This document shows positions 25,070 through 33,985 of a DNA stretch of 64,000 nucleotides, piece by piece. The stretch is taken from NCBI RefSeq assembly GCF_021010565.1, contig NZ_JAJNAY010000001.1, forward strand, positions 2,956,001-3,020,000. Direction: 5' to 3'. Positions within the stretch are counted from its first letter, which is position 1. Every line of letters begins with the position of its first letter. Under the pieces are notes generated by a model. It was not told the DNA's origin. It saw only the letters and a program-made list of their open reading frames with translations, and ran no database searches. The stretch comes from Chryseobacterium turcicum (GTDB lineage Bacteria > Bacteroidota > Bacteroidia > Flavobacteriales > Weeksellaceae). The position numbers and the translations under genes are program-made.

Positions 25070-27055
25070 TTAAAAAAGACTTTCATCCACAAAATTCGGC
25101 AAAGTCACTTTCAAATTCGGTTCTGCTTCCATCGCTCTTTTGATGGCGAAAACAGCACCTTCATTTCTTGCCCAGCTTCGTCGGGAAATTCCGTTGTTGA
25201 CGTCCCAGAACAGCATTGATTTTAATCTTCTGTCGGCATCATCGCTACCATCGAGCAACATCCCGAAACCACCGTTGATGACTTCGCCCCAGCCAACGCC
25301 ACCACCGTTGTGAATACTTACCCAAGTTGCACCACGGAAACTGTCGCCAATCACATTGTGAATGGCCATATCTGCCGTAAATCTCGAGCCGTCGTAAATA
25401 TTGGAAGTCTCTCTGTACGGAGAATCCGTACCCGAAACATCGTGATGGTCTCTACCCAAAACCACCGCTCCGATTTCTCCGTTGGCAATGGCTTTGTTGA
25501 AGGCTTCTGCGATTTTCATTCTTCCTTCTGCATCAGCGTATAAAATTCTCGCCTGCGAACCAACAACTAATTTATTTTCCTGTGCCCCTTTAATCCAAGT
25601 GATATTGTCTTTCATCTGCTGTTGGATTTCTTCAGGAGAATTTTTAATCATTTCCTCTAAAACGTTGCAGGCAATTTCATCTGTTTTCTGTAAATCTTCA
25701 GGTTTTCCACTGGTACAAACCCAACGGAACGGCCCGAAACCATAATCAAAACACATCGGCCCCATAATATCCTGAACGTAAGAAGGCCATTTAAACTCTC
25801 TTCCCAAGGTAGGATTATCCGACATTACATCGGCTCCGGCTCTGGAAGCTTCCAATAAGAAAGCATTTCCGTAATCGAAGAAATAGGTTCCTTTCTCGGT
25901 GTGCTTATTGATTGCTGCAGCGTGTCTTCTCAAGGTTTCCTGAACTTTTTCTTTGAATAATTCAGGGTTTTCTGCCATCATCGCATTAGACTCTTCGAAA
26001 GTTTGTCCGACCGGATAATAACCGCCCGCCCAAGGATTGTGAAGCGAAGTCTGGTCGCTACCGATATCGATTCTTAAATTTTCTGCATCAAATTTTTCCC
26101 AAACCTCAACGATATTTCCTAGATACGCCAGAGAAACCACTTCCTGATTTTCCTGAGCTTTTCTAACTCTTGCCACCAATTCATCAAGATTTTCGTGAAT
26201 TTCATTCACCCATTTTTGTTCGTGACGGATTTTGGTAATCTTTGGATTCACTTCTGCAATGACAGTAACACAACCTGCAATATTTCCAGCTTTTGGTTGC
26301 GCTCCGGACATTCCGCCTAAACCTGAAGTGACGAATAATCCGCCTTTTGGTTCTTTATTTATTTTTCTGAAAGCATTCAGAACCGTAATCGTCGTTCCGT
26401 GAACAATTCCTTGTGGACCGATGTACATATAACTTCCCGCCGTCATTTGTCCATATTGTGTTACTCCAAGAGCATTGAATTTCTCCCAATCATCCGGTTT
26501 AGAATAATTCGGAATCATCATTCCGTTCGTAACCACCACTCTCGGTGCATCTTTATGCGAAGGAAACAATCCCATCGGATGCCCTGAATACATTGTTAAT
26601 GTTTGCTCGTCTGTCATTTCAGACAGATATTTCATCGTCAAAAGATACTGCGCCCAGTTGCTGAAAACCGCACCGTTTCCACCATACGTAATCAGTTCGT
26701 GAGGATGTTGTGCCACGGCATAATCCAGATTGTTCTGAATCATCAGCATAATCGATTTTGCCTGCTCAGATTTTCCGGGATATTCTGCAATGTCTCTCGC
26801 TTTCATCTCATAATCAGGGCGAAAACGGTACATATAAATCCTTCCAAACTCATTGAGTTCTTTTTTAAATTCTTGAATTAATTCTGCATGAAATTGCGGT
26901 TCGAAATAACGTAAAGCGTTCTTTAATGCTAATTTTTTCTCTTCATCCGTTAAAATTTCTTTACGTTTCGGAGCATGGTTGATATTGGTATCGTATGGTT
27001 TTGGCTGAGGTAACTGATTAGGAATACCTTGCTGTATTTGTTCTTGAAAAGTCAT
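25070..27055 (-). CDS. hutU: Urocanate hydratase
   Basis: A 661-residue enzyme that converts urocanate to imidazolone propionate in histidine breakdown, using tightly bound NAD+. Typical segments are LMIQNNLDYAVAQHPHELITYGGNGAVFSNWAQY, GHPMGLFPSHKDAPRVVVTNGMMIPNYS, FVTSGLGGMSGAQPKAGNIAGCVTV and GRDHHDVSGTDSPYRETSNIYDGS. The length matches the longer branch shared with some Bacteroidota and animals, rather than the roughly 550-residue enzyme. No other hut genes are nearby, so the pathway is not clustered here. Conserved throughout; confident call. Confidence 0.95.
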   Translation of the reverse strand: MTFQEQIQQGIPNQLPQPKPYDTNINHAPKRKEILTDEEKKLALKNALRYFEPQFHAELIQEFKKELNEFGRIYMYRFRPDYEMKARDIAEYPGKSEQAKSIMLMIQNNLDYAVAQHPHELITYGGNGAVFSNWAQYLLTMKYLSEMTDEQTLTMYSGHPMGLFPSHKDAPRVVVTNGMMIPNYSKPDDWEKFNALGVTQYGQMTAGSYMYIGPQGIVHGTTITVLNAFRKINKEPKGGLFVTSGLGGMSGAQPKAGNIAGCVTVIAEVNPKITKIRHEQKWVNEIHENLDELVARVRKAQENQEVVSLAYLGNIVEVWEKFDAENLRIDIGSDQTSLHNPWAGGYYPVGQTFEESNAMMAENPELFKEKVQETLRRHAAAINKHTEKGTYFFDYGNAFLLEASRAGADVMSDNPTLGREFKWPSYVQDIMGPMCFDYGFGPFRWVCTSGKPEDLQKTDEIACNVLEEMIKNSPEEIQQQMKDNITWIKGAQENKLVVGSQARILYADAEGRMKIAEAFNKAIANGEIGAVVLGRDHHDVSGTDSPYRETSNIYDGSRFTADMAIHNVIGDSFRGATWVSIHNGGGVGWGEVINGGFGMLLDGSDDADRRLKSMLFWDVNNGISRRSWARNEGAVFAIKRAMEAEPNLKVTLPNFVDESLF

Positions 27056-27152
27056 TATATAATTGATGATTTTTGTTGATTGTTATTTGGTTTTAAAGAT
27101 ATTCAAAATAGGAAATTCCTGCAACTCTAATGAGAAAATATGCAGAATAAGA

Positions 27153-27180
27153 GAATTCCCCTCCTTTGGAGGGGAATTTT
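27153..27180. terminator. Hairpin upstream of hutU
   Basis: GAATTCCCCTCC pairs with GGAGGGGAATT around TTT, followed by a T-rich run on the + strand. It lies in the hutU 5' region. On the minus strand it could act as a leader hairpin, or it may be a mobile CCCCTCC/GGAGGGG element common in these genomes. Confidence 0.5.
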
Positions 27181-27212
27181 AATCCTGTAAAAAAATAATT
27201 TAGATACAAATA

Positions 27213-27241
27213 AAAACCTCACTGAAAGTCAGCGAGGTTTC
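27213..27241 (-). terminator. Terminator of the giant T9SS type B protein gene
   Basis: AAAACCTC-CTGA and TCAG-GAGGTTT form an interrupted stem 25 bases beyond the stop of the 27266 gene, with a T-rich tail on the minus strand. Confidence 0.7.
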
Positions 27242-27265
27242 ATCATTTAAAATATTTTTAAAGTT

Positions 27266-30200
27266 TTAATTATTATTCTTCACTAAAACCCATCCTGTAA
27301 ACGTTCTTCCATCCGGAAGTGTAATTACATACCAATAACTTGAAGTAGGAATCGGTCTTCCAGCGATTGTTCCGTCCCAGATAATTTCAGTGTTTGTATT
27401 TTGCTCGAAAATTAAATACTGATAACGGTCAAATACTTTTACATTGGTCATTTTTGTTCCGAAAACATGAAGGTTTCTGATAATCCATTTATCATTCATC
27501 CCGTCTCCGTTTGGTGTAATGGCATTTTTAATATCTAGAATAACTCCATCCTGCTTTACAATACATTTTCCTTCAACATATTTTACGTAGAATGTTGTAA
27601 TTCCTGTCGGAAGATTGTAGAAAACATTTGTGGACTGCCAATTAATTCCGTCAATTGAATAGAGGATTGGCTGCGAACCGGTGGCTATAATTGTATAGGT
27701 ATTACCACTCGCAATCATATTCTGAATAACAGGAACATCATAATATTTTGCTTCAAAAGTAGCAGTGTAAGAACATCCGTTATCGGCAGTTACGGTAACT
27801 GTATAAGTTCCGACCAAATTCATATTAACAATCGTATCGGTAGTAGAAACTACCTGACCTGCAGGATTTGTCCATACATAACTTACAATATTAAATCCTT
27901 CTACTTCTAAAGTATAACTAAACCTTCCATCCGGACAGAAATACTGTATTGGAATTTCAAAGACAGGAACTTTTTTAAGCGAAATTTTAATCGTTGCCAT
28001 TTCAGGGCAAAATCCGGGAACACTTACTTTTACATAAATAATATCTGACCCTAAATTTTGATTAAAAGAATAATTTGCAGGATTTGTAATGGCATTCGTT
28101 CCTGAATTTAAATCAGCTAAAGAAGTGTAATAAGTAAAAGTAGCATTAGTCCCTGAAAAAATTTGCGATTGATATTGAGTAAGATTTACATTTTCAATTC
28201 CGTCATTTAGCGTATCACAAACATCATTTAGAAGAAACGGCCCCGCATTTTGAAGCACGACTTTACTACCAATAATAAAATTAATCGTTGCAATATCATC
28301 ACAGCCGGGAATATTCATCACTTTTACCCAAATCTGCTGTGGAAAAGGATTTGCCGTAAAACTTTGCGGATTTGAGATTGCATTGGTTCCGTTTTGCGCA
28401 TCACTTTGAGTAAGATAGAAAGTGAAAGTATTAATCTGATTCGGAATATCGACATAAAGATTGGTGTAATTCATTAGATTGACTTCGAAAATTCCGTCAA
28501 GATTATCATCACAAACCGTTATGCTAGAATTAATAGCTTTTGGAGGAAAATAGGTATTCAACTCAATCGGGGCTACCGAAAAACAACCCGTCGTTTTCGA
28601 CTGAAATCTTGCCCAAACCTGCACCGTAGAAACCGTTGTCACCATACTGTTTCCAATCTGAGTGGAAGGAATTCCTGCATTGGCTTCGGCTAAAGTATTG
28701 TAGTAAGAAATAGTCATATCGGAAAGTGGATACGTGTTCTGAGAAGCTAAAAATAGTTGTGAAACCGCATCATTGAGCTGAAAGGTTTCATTTAAATTAA
28801 AATCTTCATCACACGTATTTAAAACCGCATTCTTTAATACAATCACCGGTAAAAACGTCATCTGAATATTTAATTGTGCTGCAGAAAAGCATTCATTATT
28901 GTTGAATTTCACTTTCACATAAACCGTTGCACTCCCTTGAACAGGAAACTGAGTAGGATTACTAATAGTTCCCGAAAAAACGTGTGTCGTAGGATTGTAT
29001 GAAGTGTAATAGGTAAATGTAATATTCGAACCACTAAAAATTTGAGGCTGTGCCAATAAAAGATTGTACAGCTCTACTCCATCATTATTGTTGTCACAAA
29101 TATCAGTCAGATTAACATTCACAACATTATTTACCGCGGGAGTTGATACCAAACTAATCGTAACCGGATAAATCTGAGTACAATTGTAAGAATTTATTTT
29201 TACAAAAACCTGTCTTGTACCCACGACATTGACACTTGTTATAGGGTTGGTACCGTTCTGAGCTTCAGTCTGCGTAAGATAGAAAGTCGTCGTTGCATTC
29301 TGATTTCCGATAATAGCGCCAGAAAATTGGGCAAGAGAAACTACTTCTGTGTTATCATTATTAAAATCACAAACCGTAAAATTTGAATTTACAATAACCG
29401 GATGAACCAAATGTACAGTAATCGCTTTAATGGTATAGCAGGTTTCGCTTTCCTCAAACCGAACATAGAAAGTCTTGCTTACCAAGTTGCCATTCTCTGT
29501 AATAGTCTGGGTTGGTGAAATAGGACTTATCCCGTCTAATGCAGCTGAATAATTATCATAAAACTCTATAACAGGTACCGTTGCAGGAGCAATAAGCATA
29601 TTGGCAGACAATGTTTGAAGATTTACAGTAATATCATCGATTCCATTAAAACAGATATATTCATTTTTATCATTAACCAGAATCTTTATAAAAGTGATGT
29701 TTAAATTGACAGGGACTACCGCAAAACATCCTCCCGGAATCTGAACTCTTACATAAACCGTATACTGCCCTTCTTTAATAAATCCTATCACAGTTCCCGA
29801 ATTATTATAAGCCTCTGCAAAAGTCTGATATACCGTAAAAATAGCTCCGGGTTGTGTTGTAATTAGAGGGCCAATGTTTAAACCAAAATCAAAAGGTTCG
29901 TTATTATCTGCATTAATATCACATATCGTGTACGGAAAGTTAATCGGTGAATTGGCATTAACACCCGGCTGAAAAGTGAAACTAACAGGCCCGAGAATAT
30001 AAGTACACGTTGCATCCTGTATTCTCACCCAAAGTTGAGTGCTTGTTGTAATATTTGCAGTCGTTACGGCATTTGTATTATTTTGAGCATTCGCCTGAGA
30101 CAGATAATATGAAAATCCGGATGTTCCTGCAGGAAAAAGAAGATTATTAAAGAAACTTAAATCAAAATTGGATTCAATTCCATCATTGTTGGTATCGCAA

Positions 30201-31465
30201 AGCGAAATAGTATTCGTTAAAAGATTTTTAGTCGTAAAATTCAAGGTAAGAACCGCAACTCTAAAACATCCGGGAACATTGGGATTCTGAATTCTTACAT
30301 ATAAAATTTTATTGCCGTTCAAAGCATAGTTTGTAGAAATACTGTTTTGATTATTCTGTGCATCTGCTAAAGAATTATGAAAAGTAAAATTAAAATTCGC
30401 AGGATTCTGTGAAGTTACGTTGGCTTTAAAATCATTTAAATTAAGCTGAACCGGTGCATTTCCGCAAAAATTTTGGGTATAATTTCTTGAAATAGGATAA
30501 GAAGCATCAAAATCAAGCGTAAAATCATCCGTTAATGTCAAATTACTATTTCCACAAATATTAAAAATAACATTAGCAGTATATACTTCATTCTGTGTAG
30601 GGCATAAAGTAGCCTGAATTCCTGATGCTACGGTTTGTCCTGCAGAATTAGTCCATGTCACCGTTGGCTGAATCACACTTCCATTAGGTGTAAACTTCCA
30701 TGATTCCTGTAAAGCCTGCCAATTTCCGGTATTTCTTGAAGGCGGAGAATATCCTAAACTTCCGGTATCGTTTATAATGCCTATTACAGCATTTTCAAAC
30801 TTTCTGGTTGGGCATGGTGTCAGTTTTTTGTCTACAAAAACTTCTACAATATTTGTAGTTTCGTGCAAAACAATTTGTGACGAAGAGCGGTCGGTACACC
30901 CCGCAACTCTTCCGTCATAATAACTGATGACAAATTTTCTGTAAGGCGCTGTTCCCACTGTTGAATAATAAATCTCTGATGCATCTGCAGCAGAAAAAAC
31001 CATATCGTGATACACTCCGAAAATAGAATTCTTAGGCAAACCAGCATTTGGATTTTGCCAAAGAACATTAGGGTAATTAATATTTCCCTGCTGACTTAAA
31101 TCGAAAGTGACCATTCCGTTTGATCCAATCACAAGAGCTTCGAAATATTGATTGAAAAAACAAAATTTAAACGGTAAATCTATTTTTGGGGTGAATACAT
31201 CATCAAAGTTAGCGTTCAGCGCCGTTCCCTGATTCATCGGAATGGGTGGATTATACGTTCCCTGAGTAAGTTGGTACGTTGTAGATTGTTTCAGCTCCGG
31301 ATATTCTAAATGAAGCGGAATACAGCCATTAGCATCGAGGTCGTTTGTACAGGTTACGTGAAAATTTTCATTCCCTAAAGCGTCTTTAACTTTAATACTT
31401 ACGGGAGCCTGAGAATAAACATAGCAACTGATAAACAGTAAGTAAATCTGTAAATATTTTGTCAT
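27266..31465 (-). CDS. Large T9SS type B sorting domain surface protein
   Basis: A 1399-residue secreted protein. It has a signal peptide (residues 1-19, ending YVYSQ), an N-terminal beta-rich region (IDLPFKFCFFNQYFEALVIGSNGMVTFDLS), and then about eight degenerate repeats of roughly 80-90 residues. Repeats are marked by CD-x-N-x-D (CDTNNDGIE, CDINADNNE, CDFNNDNTE, CDNNNDGVE, CDDNLDGIF) and by YYLSQANAQNNTN/FYLTQSDAQNGTN. The C-terminus has the type B (CHU_C) sorting domain: ITPNGDGMNDKWIIRNL and WDGTIAGRPIPTSSYWYVI. It is likely exported by the type IX system to the surface as an adhesin-like protein. Ligand unknown. Confidence 0.9.
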   Translation of the reverse strand: MTKYLQIYLLFISCYVYSQAPVSIKVKDALGNENFHVTCTNDLDANGCIPLHLEYPELKQSTTYQLTQGTYNPPIPMNQGTALNANFDDVFTPKIDLPFKFCFFNQYFEALVIGSNGMVTFDLSQQGNINYPNVLWQNPNAGLPKNSIFGVYHDMVFSAADASEIYYSTVGTAPYRKFVISYYDGRVAGCTDRSSSQIVLHETTNIVEVFVDKKLTPCPTRKFENAVIGIINDTGSLGYSPPSRNTGNWQALQESWKFTPNGSVIQPTVTWTNSAGQTVASGIQATLCPTQNEVYTANVIFNICGNSNLTLTDDFTLDFDASYPISRNYTQNFCGNAPVQLNLNDFKANVTSQNPANFNFTFHNSLADAQNNQNSISTNYALNGNKILYVRIQNPNVPGCFRVAVLTLNFTTKNLLTNTISLCDTNNDGIESNFDLSFFNNLLFPAGTSGFSYYLSQANAQNNTNAVTTANITTSTQLWVRIQDATCTYILGPVSFTFQPGVNANSPINFPYTICDINADNNEPFDFGLNIGPLITTQPGAIFTVYQTFAEAYNNSGTVIGFIKEGQYTVYVRVQIPGGCFAVVPVNLNITFIKILVNDKNEYICFNGIDDITVNLQTLSANMLIAPATVPVIEFYDNYSAALDGISPISPTQTITENGNLVSKTFYVRFEESETCYTIKAITVHLVHPVIVNSNFTVCDFNNDNTEVVSLAQFSGAIIGNQNATTTFYLTQTEAQNGTNPITSVNVVGTRQVFVKINSYNCTQIYPVTISLVSTPAVNNVVNVNLTDICDNNNDGVELYNLLLAQPQIFSGSNITFTYYTSYNPTTHVFSGTISNPTQFPVQGSATVYVKVKFNNNECFSAAQLNIQMTFLPVIVLKNAVLNTCDEDFNLNETFQLNDAVSQLFLASQNTYPLSDMTISYYNTLAEANAGIPSTQIGNSMVTTVSTVQVWARFQSKTTGCFSVAPIELNTYFPPKAINSSITVCDDNLDGIFEVNLMNYTNLYVDIPNQINTFTFYLTQSDAQNGTNAISNPQSFTANPFPQQIWVKVMNIPGCDDIATINFIIGSKVVLQNAGPFLLNDVCDTLNDGIENVNLTQYQSQIFSGTNATFTYYTSLADLNSGTNAITNPANYSFNQNLGSDIIYVKVSVPGFCPEMATIKISLKKVPVFEIPIQYFCPDGRFSYTLEVEGFNIVSYVWTNPAGQVVSTTDTIVNMNLVGTYTVTVTADNGCSYTATFEAKYYDVPVIQNMIASGNTYTIIATGSQPILYSIDGINWQSTNVFYNLPTGITTFYVKYVEGKCIVKQDGVILDIKNAITPNGDGMNDKWIIRNLHVFGTKMTNVKVFDRYQYLIFEQNTNTEIIWDGTIAGRPIPTSSYWYVITLPDGRTFTGWVLVKNNN

Positions 31466-31701
31466 AAAATTTGGTGTTACGAAATTATCAATTAATCAAA
31501 AAATGATTTATCAATAAATATACTTCAAAAATAACACTTTTATTTTACAAAATAAATAAACATAAATAATTATTCACAATCAATTAAAAATTAATTAATA
31601 CTATAACAATAACCGAATATTAAAGCATTATACTCCCATTTAAGTACCACATAAACTCTAAAATACTCATTTTTAAAGCCTTAAAAATTCATCCATTTCA
31701 T

Positions 31702-31737
31702 AAAAAAGTGGAAATCTTTAAAATTTCCACTTTTTTT
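31702..31737 (-). terminator. Terminator of the holin-like gene
   Basis: AAAAAAGTGGAAAT pairs with ATTTCCACTTTTTT, a long stem with a 7-base loop, 19 bases past the stop of the 31756 gene. It is nearly symmetric. Confidence 0.8.
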
Positions 31738-31755
31738 ACTTTAAAATTATATTAA

Positions 31756-32100
31756 TTAATCTCCATCTGAAAACATAGAATTGGCAAGTGATGTCACTAC
31801 AGACAGTGCAATACTGAAAATAAATGCCCACCAAAAGCCGTCTACCATCATGCTATCGATAAAGTAATCTGCTATAAGAATAATAATCGCATTGATTACC
31901 AAAGCAAAAAAGCCTAAAGTAATGATGGTTAAAGGCAAGCCAAAAAGACTTAAAATAGGTTTTACAATAAGATTTAAAAGTCCTAAAACAATTGCAAAAA
32001 TAATTGCCGTTGAAAAACCATCAAAATGTACACCCGGCAAAATCTTGGTCAGTAAAAATGCGACAATAGCTGTAACCAGCAGTCTAATGATAAGGTTCAT
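31756..32100 (-). CDS. Phage holin family IV-type membrane protein
   Basis: The start at 32100 (MNLIIRLLVTAIVAFLL) is chosen over an ATG at 32139, because the extra residues look like a 5' leader and the hydrophobic start is typical. The 114-residue product has four transmembrane segments: LLVTAIVAFLLTKI, AIIFAIVLGLLNLIV, ITLGFFALVINAIIILIADYF and GFWWAFIFSIALSVVTSLA. This is the pattern of the small PF04020 'phage holin' family. These are widespread chromosomal genes and not evidence of a prophage. Confidence 0.8.
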   Translation of the reverse strand: MNLIIRLLVTAIVAFLLTKILPGVHFDGFSTAIIFAIVLGLLNLIVKPILSLFGLPLTIITLGFFALVINAIIILIADYFIDSMMVDGFWWAFIFSIALSVVTSLANSMFSDGD

Positions 32101-32194
32101 AGTATTTAATTTTTTAATATTATTGACTTTTATAAACAAAACTTATTCCAATCACACTCAATTGCCGATGAATAATGCTTTTGCTATTGTAAAT

Positions 32195-32617
32195 CTATTT
32201 AATTTTCATCATTGTTACCAAAGAAGTTGCCACATGACTTTCAGAACTTCGGTTTTCATCGACTGTATAAATTTCAGTTCTAATGACACTGATTTTAGAA
32301 CCACCTTTCACAACATACGCTTTTGAAACCAAAGCATCACCCATTGCAGGACGAAGATAATTAACCTTCAACTCTACCGTCACCACATAGCAATCTTCTT
32401 CATAATGGCTTACTGCAGCATAGCCAGACGAAACATCAACCAAAGAGGCAATCATTGCCCCATTAAACATTCCTGCTTTTCGGGTCATCAATTCCATTTT
32501 TGGGATTTTTATAGATACATAATCGGTTTCTACTTCTAATAATTCGGCTTTGTAGAATTTTAAAGTTTCTGAACGGTCGAAACTGTCGGTCATTAATTTT
32601 CTTTTTTCAGGAGTCAT
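32195..32617 (-). CDS. PaaI-like hotdog-fold thioesterase
   Basis: A 140-residue protein with the hotdog fold: helix SDRSETLKFYKAE-like start, then RKAGMFNGAMIASLVDVSSGYAAVSHYEED (hotdog helix with Asn and Asp) and VTVELKVNYLRPAMGDALVSKAYVVKGG. It hydrolyses an acyl-CoA or acyl-carrier thioester; substrate unknown. Its ATG lies 9 bases from an 11-copy octamer repeat, which therefore sits within its promoter or leader. Confidence 0.8.
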   Translation of the reverse strand: MTPEKRKLMTDSFDRSETLKFYKAELLEVETDYVSIKIPKMELMTRKAGMFNGAMIASLVDVSSGYAAVSHYEEDCYVVTVELKVNYLRPAMGDALVSKAYVVKGGSKISVIRTEIYTVDENRSSESHVATSLVTMMKIK

Positions 32618-32626
32618 GTCTATAGT

Positions 32627-32714
32627 GAGTGTTTGAGTGTTTGAGTGTTTGAGTGTTTGAGTGTTTGAGTGTTTGAGTGTTTGAGTGTTTGAGTGTTTGA
32701 GTGTTTGAGTGTTT
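32627..32714. repeat. Eleven perfect copies of the octamer GAGTGTTT
   Basis: 88 bases made of exactly 11 units of GAGTGTTT, with no mismatch. It ends 9 bases before the thioesterase start codon (minus strand). Perfect units of this length are prone to slipped-strand change of copy number. Position suggests an effect on transcription or leader length, but this is inference. Confidence 0.95.
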
Positions 32715-32865
32715 ATGCAAATTTCTTTAAATTATTTTGAATACAAAACACAATGGTTTATGTTTATTATATGCTATTCTTTATATTTGACAGACAAAAA
32801 AAATGAATTAAGGTTAGAGCTACTACCTGTATAAATACCTATATCAAGAAGAGATTTTCAAAAAT

Positions 32866-33867
32866 ATGACACGAATTATATTATTTTATTTACTTACCAC
32901 TTGTTTTTACAGTTTCGGACAAAAAACAACAACTAACACTGACATAGCAGATTCTAAAAACCCTTTATATATCGATTTAACTGAATATGATATTAATAAG
33001 CAAAAAGTTGATTATATCGCTAATTTAGATTTTAAAAATGCCATAATAACAAGTGACCTTAAATTTTCCCCTAATAAATATGACTTCTATAATGTTTATA
33101 AAAGTCCTCATCATGGTAATGTAAAACAAGTTAAAAGCTTAAAAAAAGGGAATAATTCATTTAAAATAGACAAGTTTAACGATAAAGGATACTTAATTGA
33201 GTCTGAATATTCCTCTGGTGGTAATTTTTATTACACTTATGATAAAAACAACAATTTGATTAAGGAAATTAAAATTAAAAATGGAGATACAGTTAAAGTT
33301 AAAAATCTCTACTATAACACCAATGGAAAGATTGAAAAAATAATAGAGAATAATCTAAAAGAAAAAAAGGATTACGAATTTAATTTAGATATTTTAATAA
33401 CATATGATGGTGAAGGAAGACCTACAAATATCACAAACAACAATCTAAAAAGAAAATATGCAAAAGAAATATCTTACAAAGACAATAAGGTAATCATCTT
33501 ATACAAGTCAAAGAATATAGAGGACAAAGAAGTTTATATATACTCACGTGAATACAAATTATTGAAGGAAGAAAATCAAAATTACATTACAATAAATAAA
33601 TAAATAAATAAATATGATGAATCTAGCAGACTAATTAGCTGTATGACCTATAGAGATAACGAATATTGTTGTACTGATTTTTATAACCATGACCAGAAAG
33701 GCAATACTACGGAGAGAACTTTCACCAATCATTTAAAAAACCACAAAGAAGTAACTACTTACAAATATGAATTTGATAATTTGCAAAATGTAACTTATGA
33801 GTTTAGTTCAAATAATATTTCTGGGAAAGAATATGAAACTTACTATGAAATTGAATATTTTGAGTAA
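32866..33867 (+). pseudogene. Secreted YD-like repeat protein gene interrupted by an in-frame stop in a tetranucleotide tract
   Basis: The upper part (32866-33603) encodes a signal peptide (ending YSFGQ) and 220 further residues with repeated short beta phrases: YYTYDKNNNLIKEIKI, VKNLYYNTNGKIEKIIE, ITYDGEGRPTNITNN. The same frame continues beyond the TAA at 33601-33603 as NKYDESSRLISCMTYRDNEYCCTDFYNHDQKGN to 33867. The stop lies in an (AATA)6 tract (33591-33614). With three units the frame would read through, giving about 329 residues. The phrases recall YD/RHS-type or 'toxin-antitoxin YwqK'-like repeats. Function unknown. Confidence 0.75.
33591..33614 (+). repeat. (AATA)6 microsatellite that introduces a stop codon
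   Basis: Six tandem AATA units within the reading frame started at 32866. The frame through it reads ATA AAT AAA TAA. Only a three-unit tract gives a continuous frame (ATA AAT AAA TAT GAT), so a 12-base expansion would explain the stop. Confidence 0.9.
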
Positions 33868-33973
33868 TAAAAAATCCTATCAACAATACTCATTTTATTT
33901 CTAAATTATTCTAAAAAGTGATTTCTTTTAAAGTGATTTAGTAGAGGTTTTACTATTTCCATCCAAAATCTCC

Positions 33974-33981
33974 TACCTTTG
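33974..33981 (+). promoter_or_regulatory. -7 promoter element TACCTTTG directly before the DEAD-box gene
   Basis: An exact TAnnTTTG match ends 4 bases before the ATG at 33986. A weak -33-like GGTTTT lies 22 bases upstream. With the usual spacing, transcription would begin at about the ATG, implying a leaderless or nearly leaderless mRNA. Confidence 0.6.
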
Positions 33982-33985
33982 CACC

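Noticed and set aside
31756..32100. Phage holin gene as sign of a prophage
   Set aside because: No other phage genes are nearby; this small four-helix family is commonly chromosomal.
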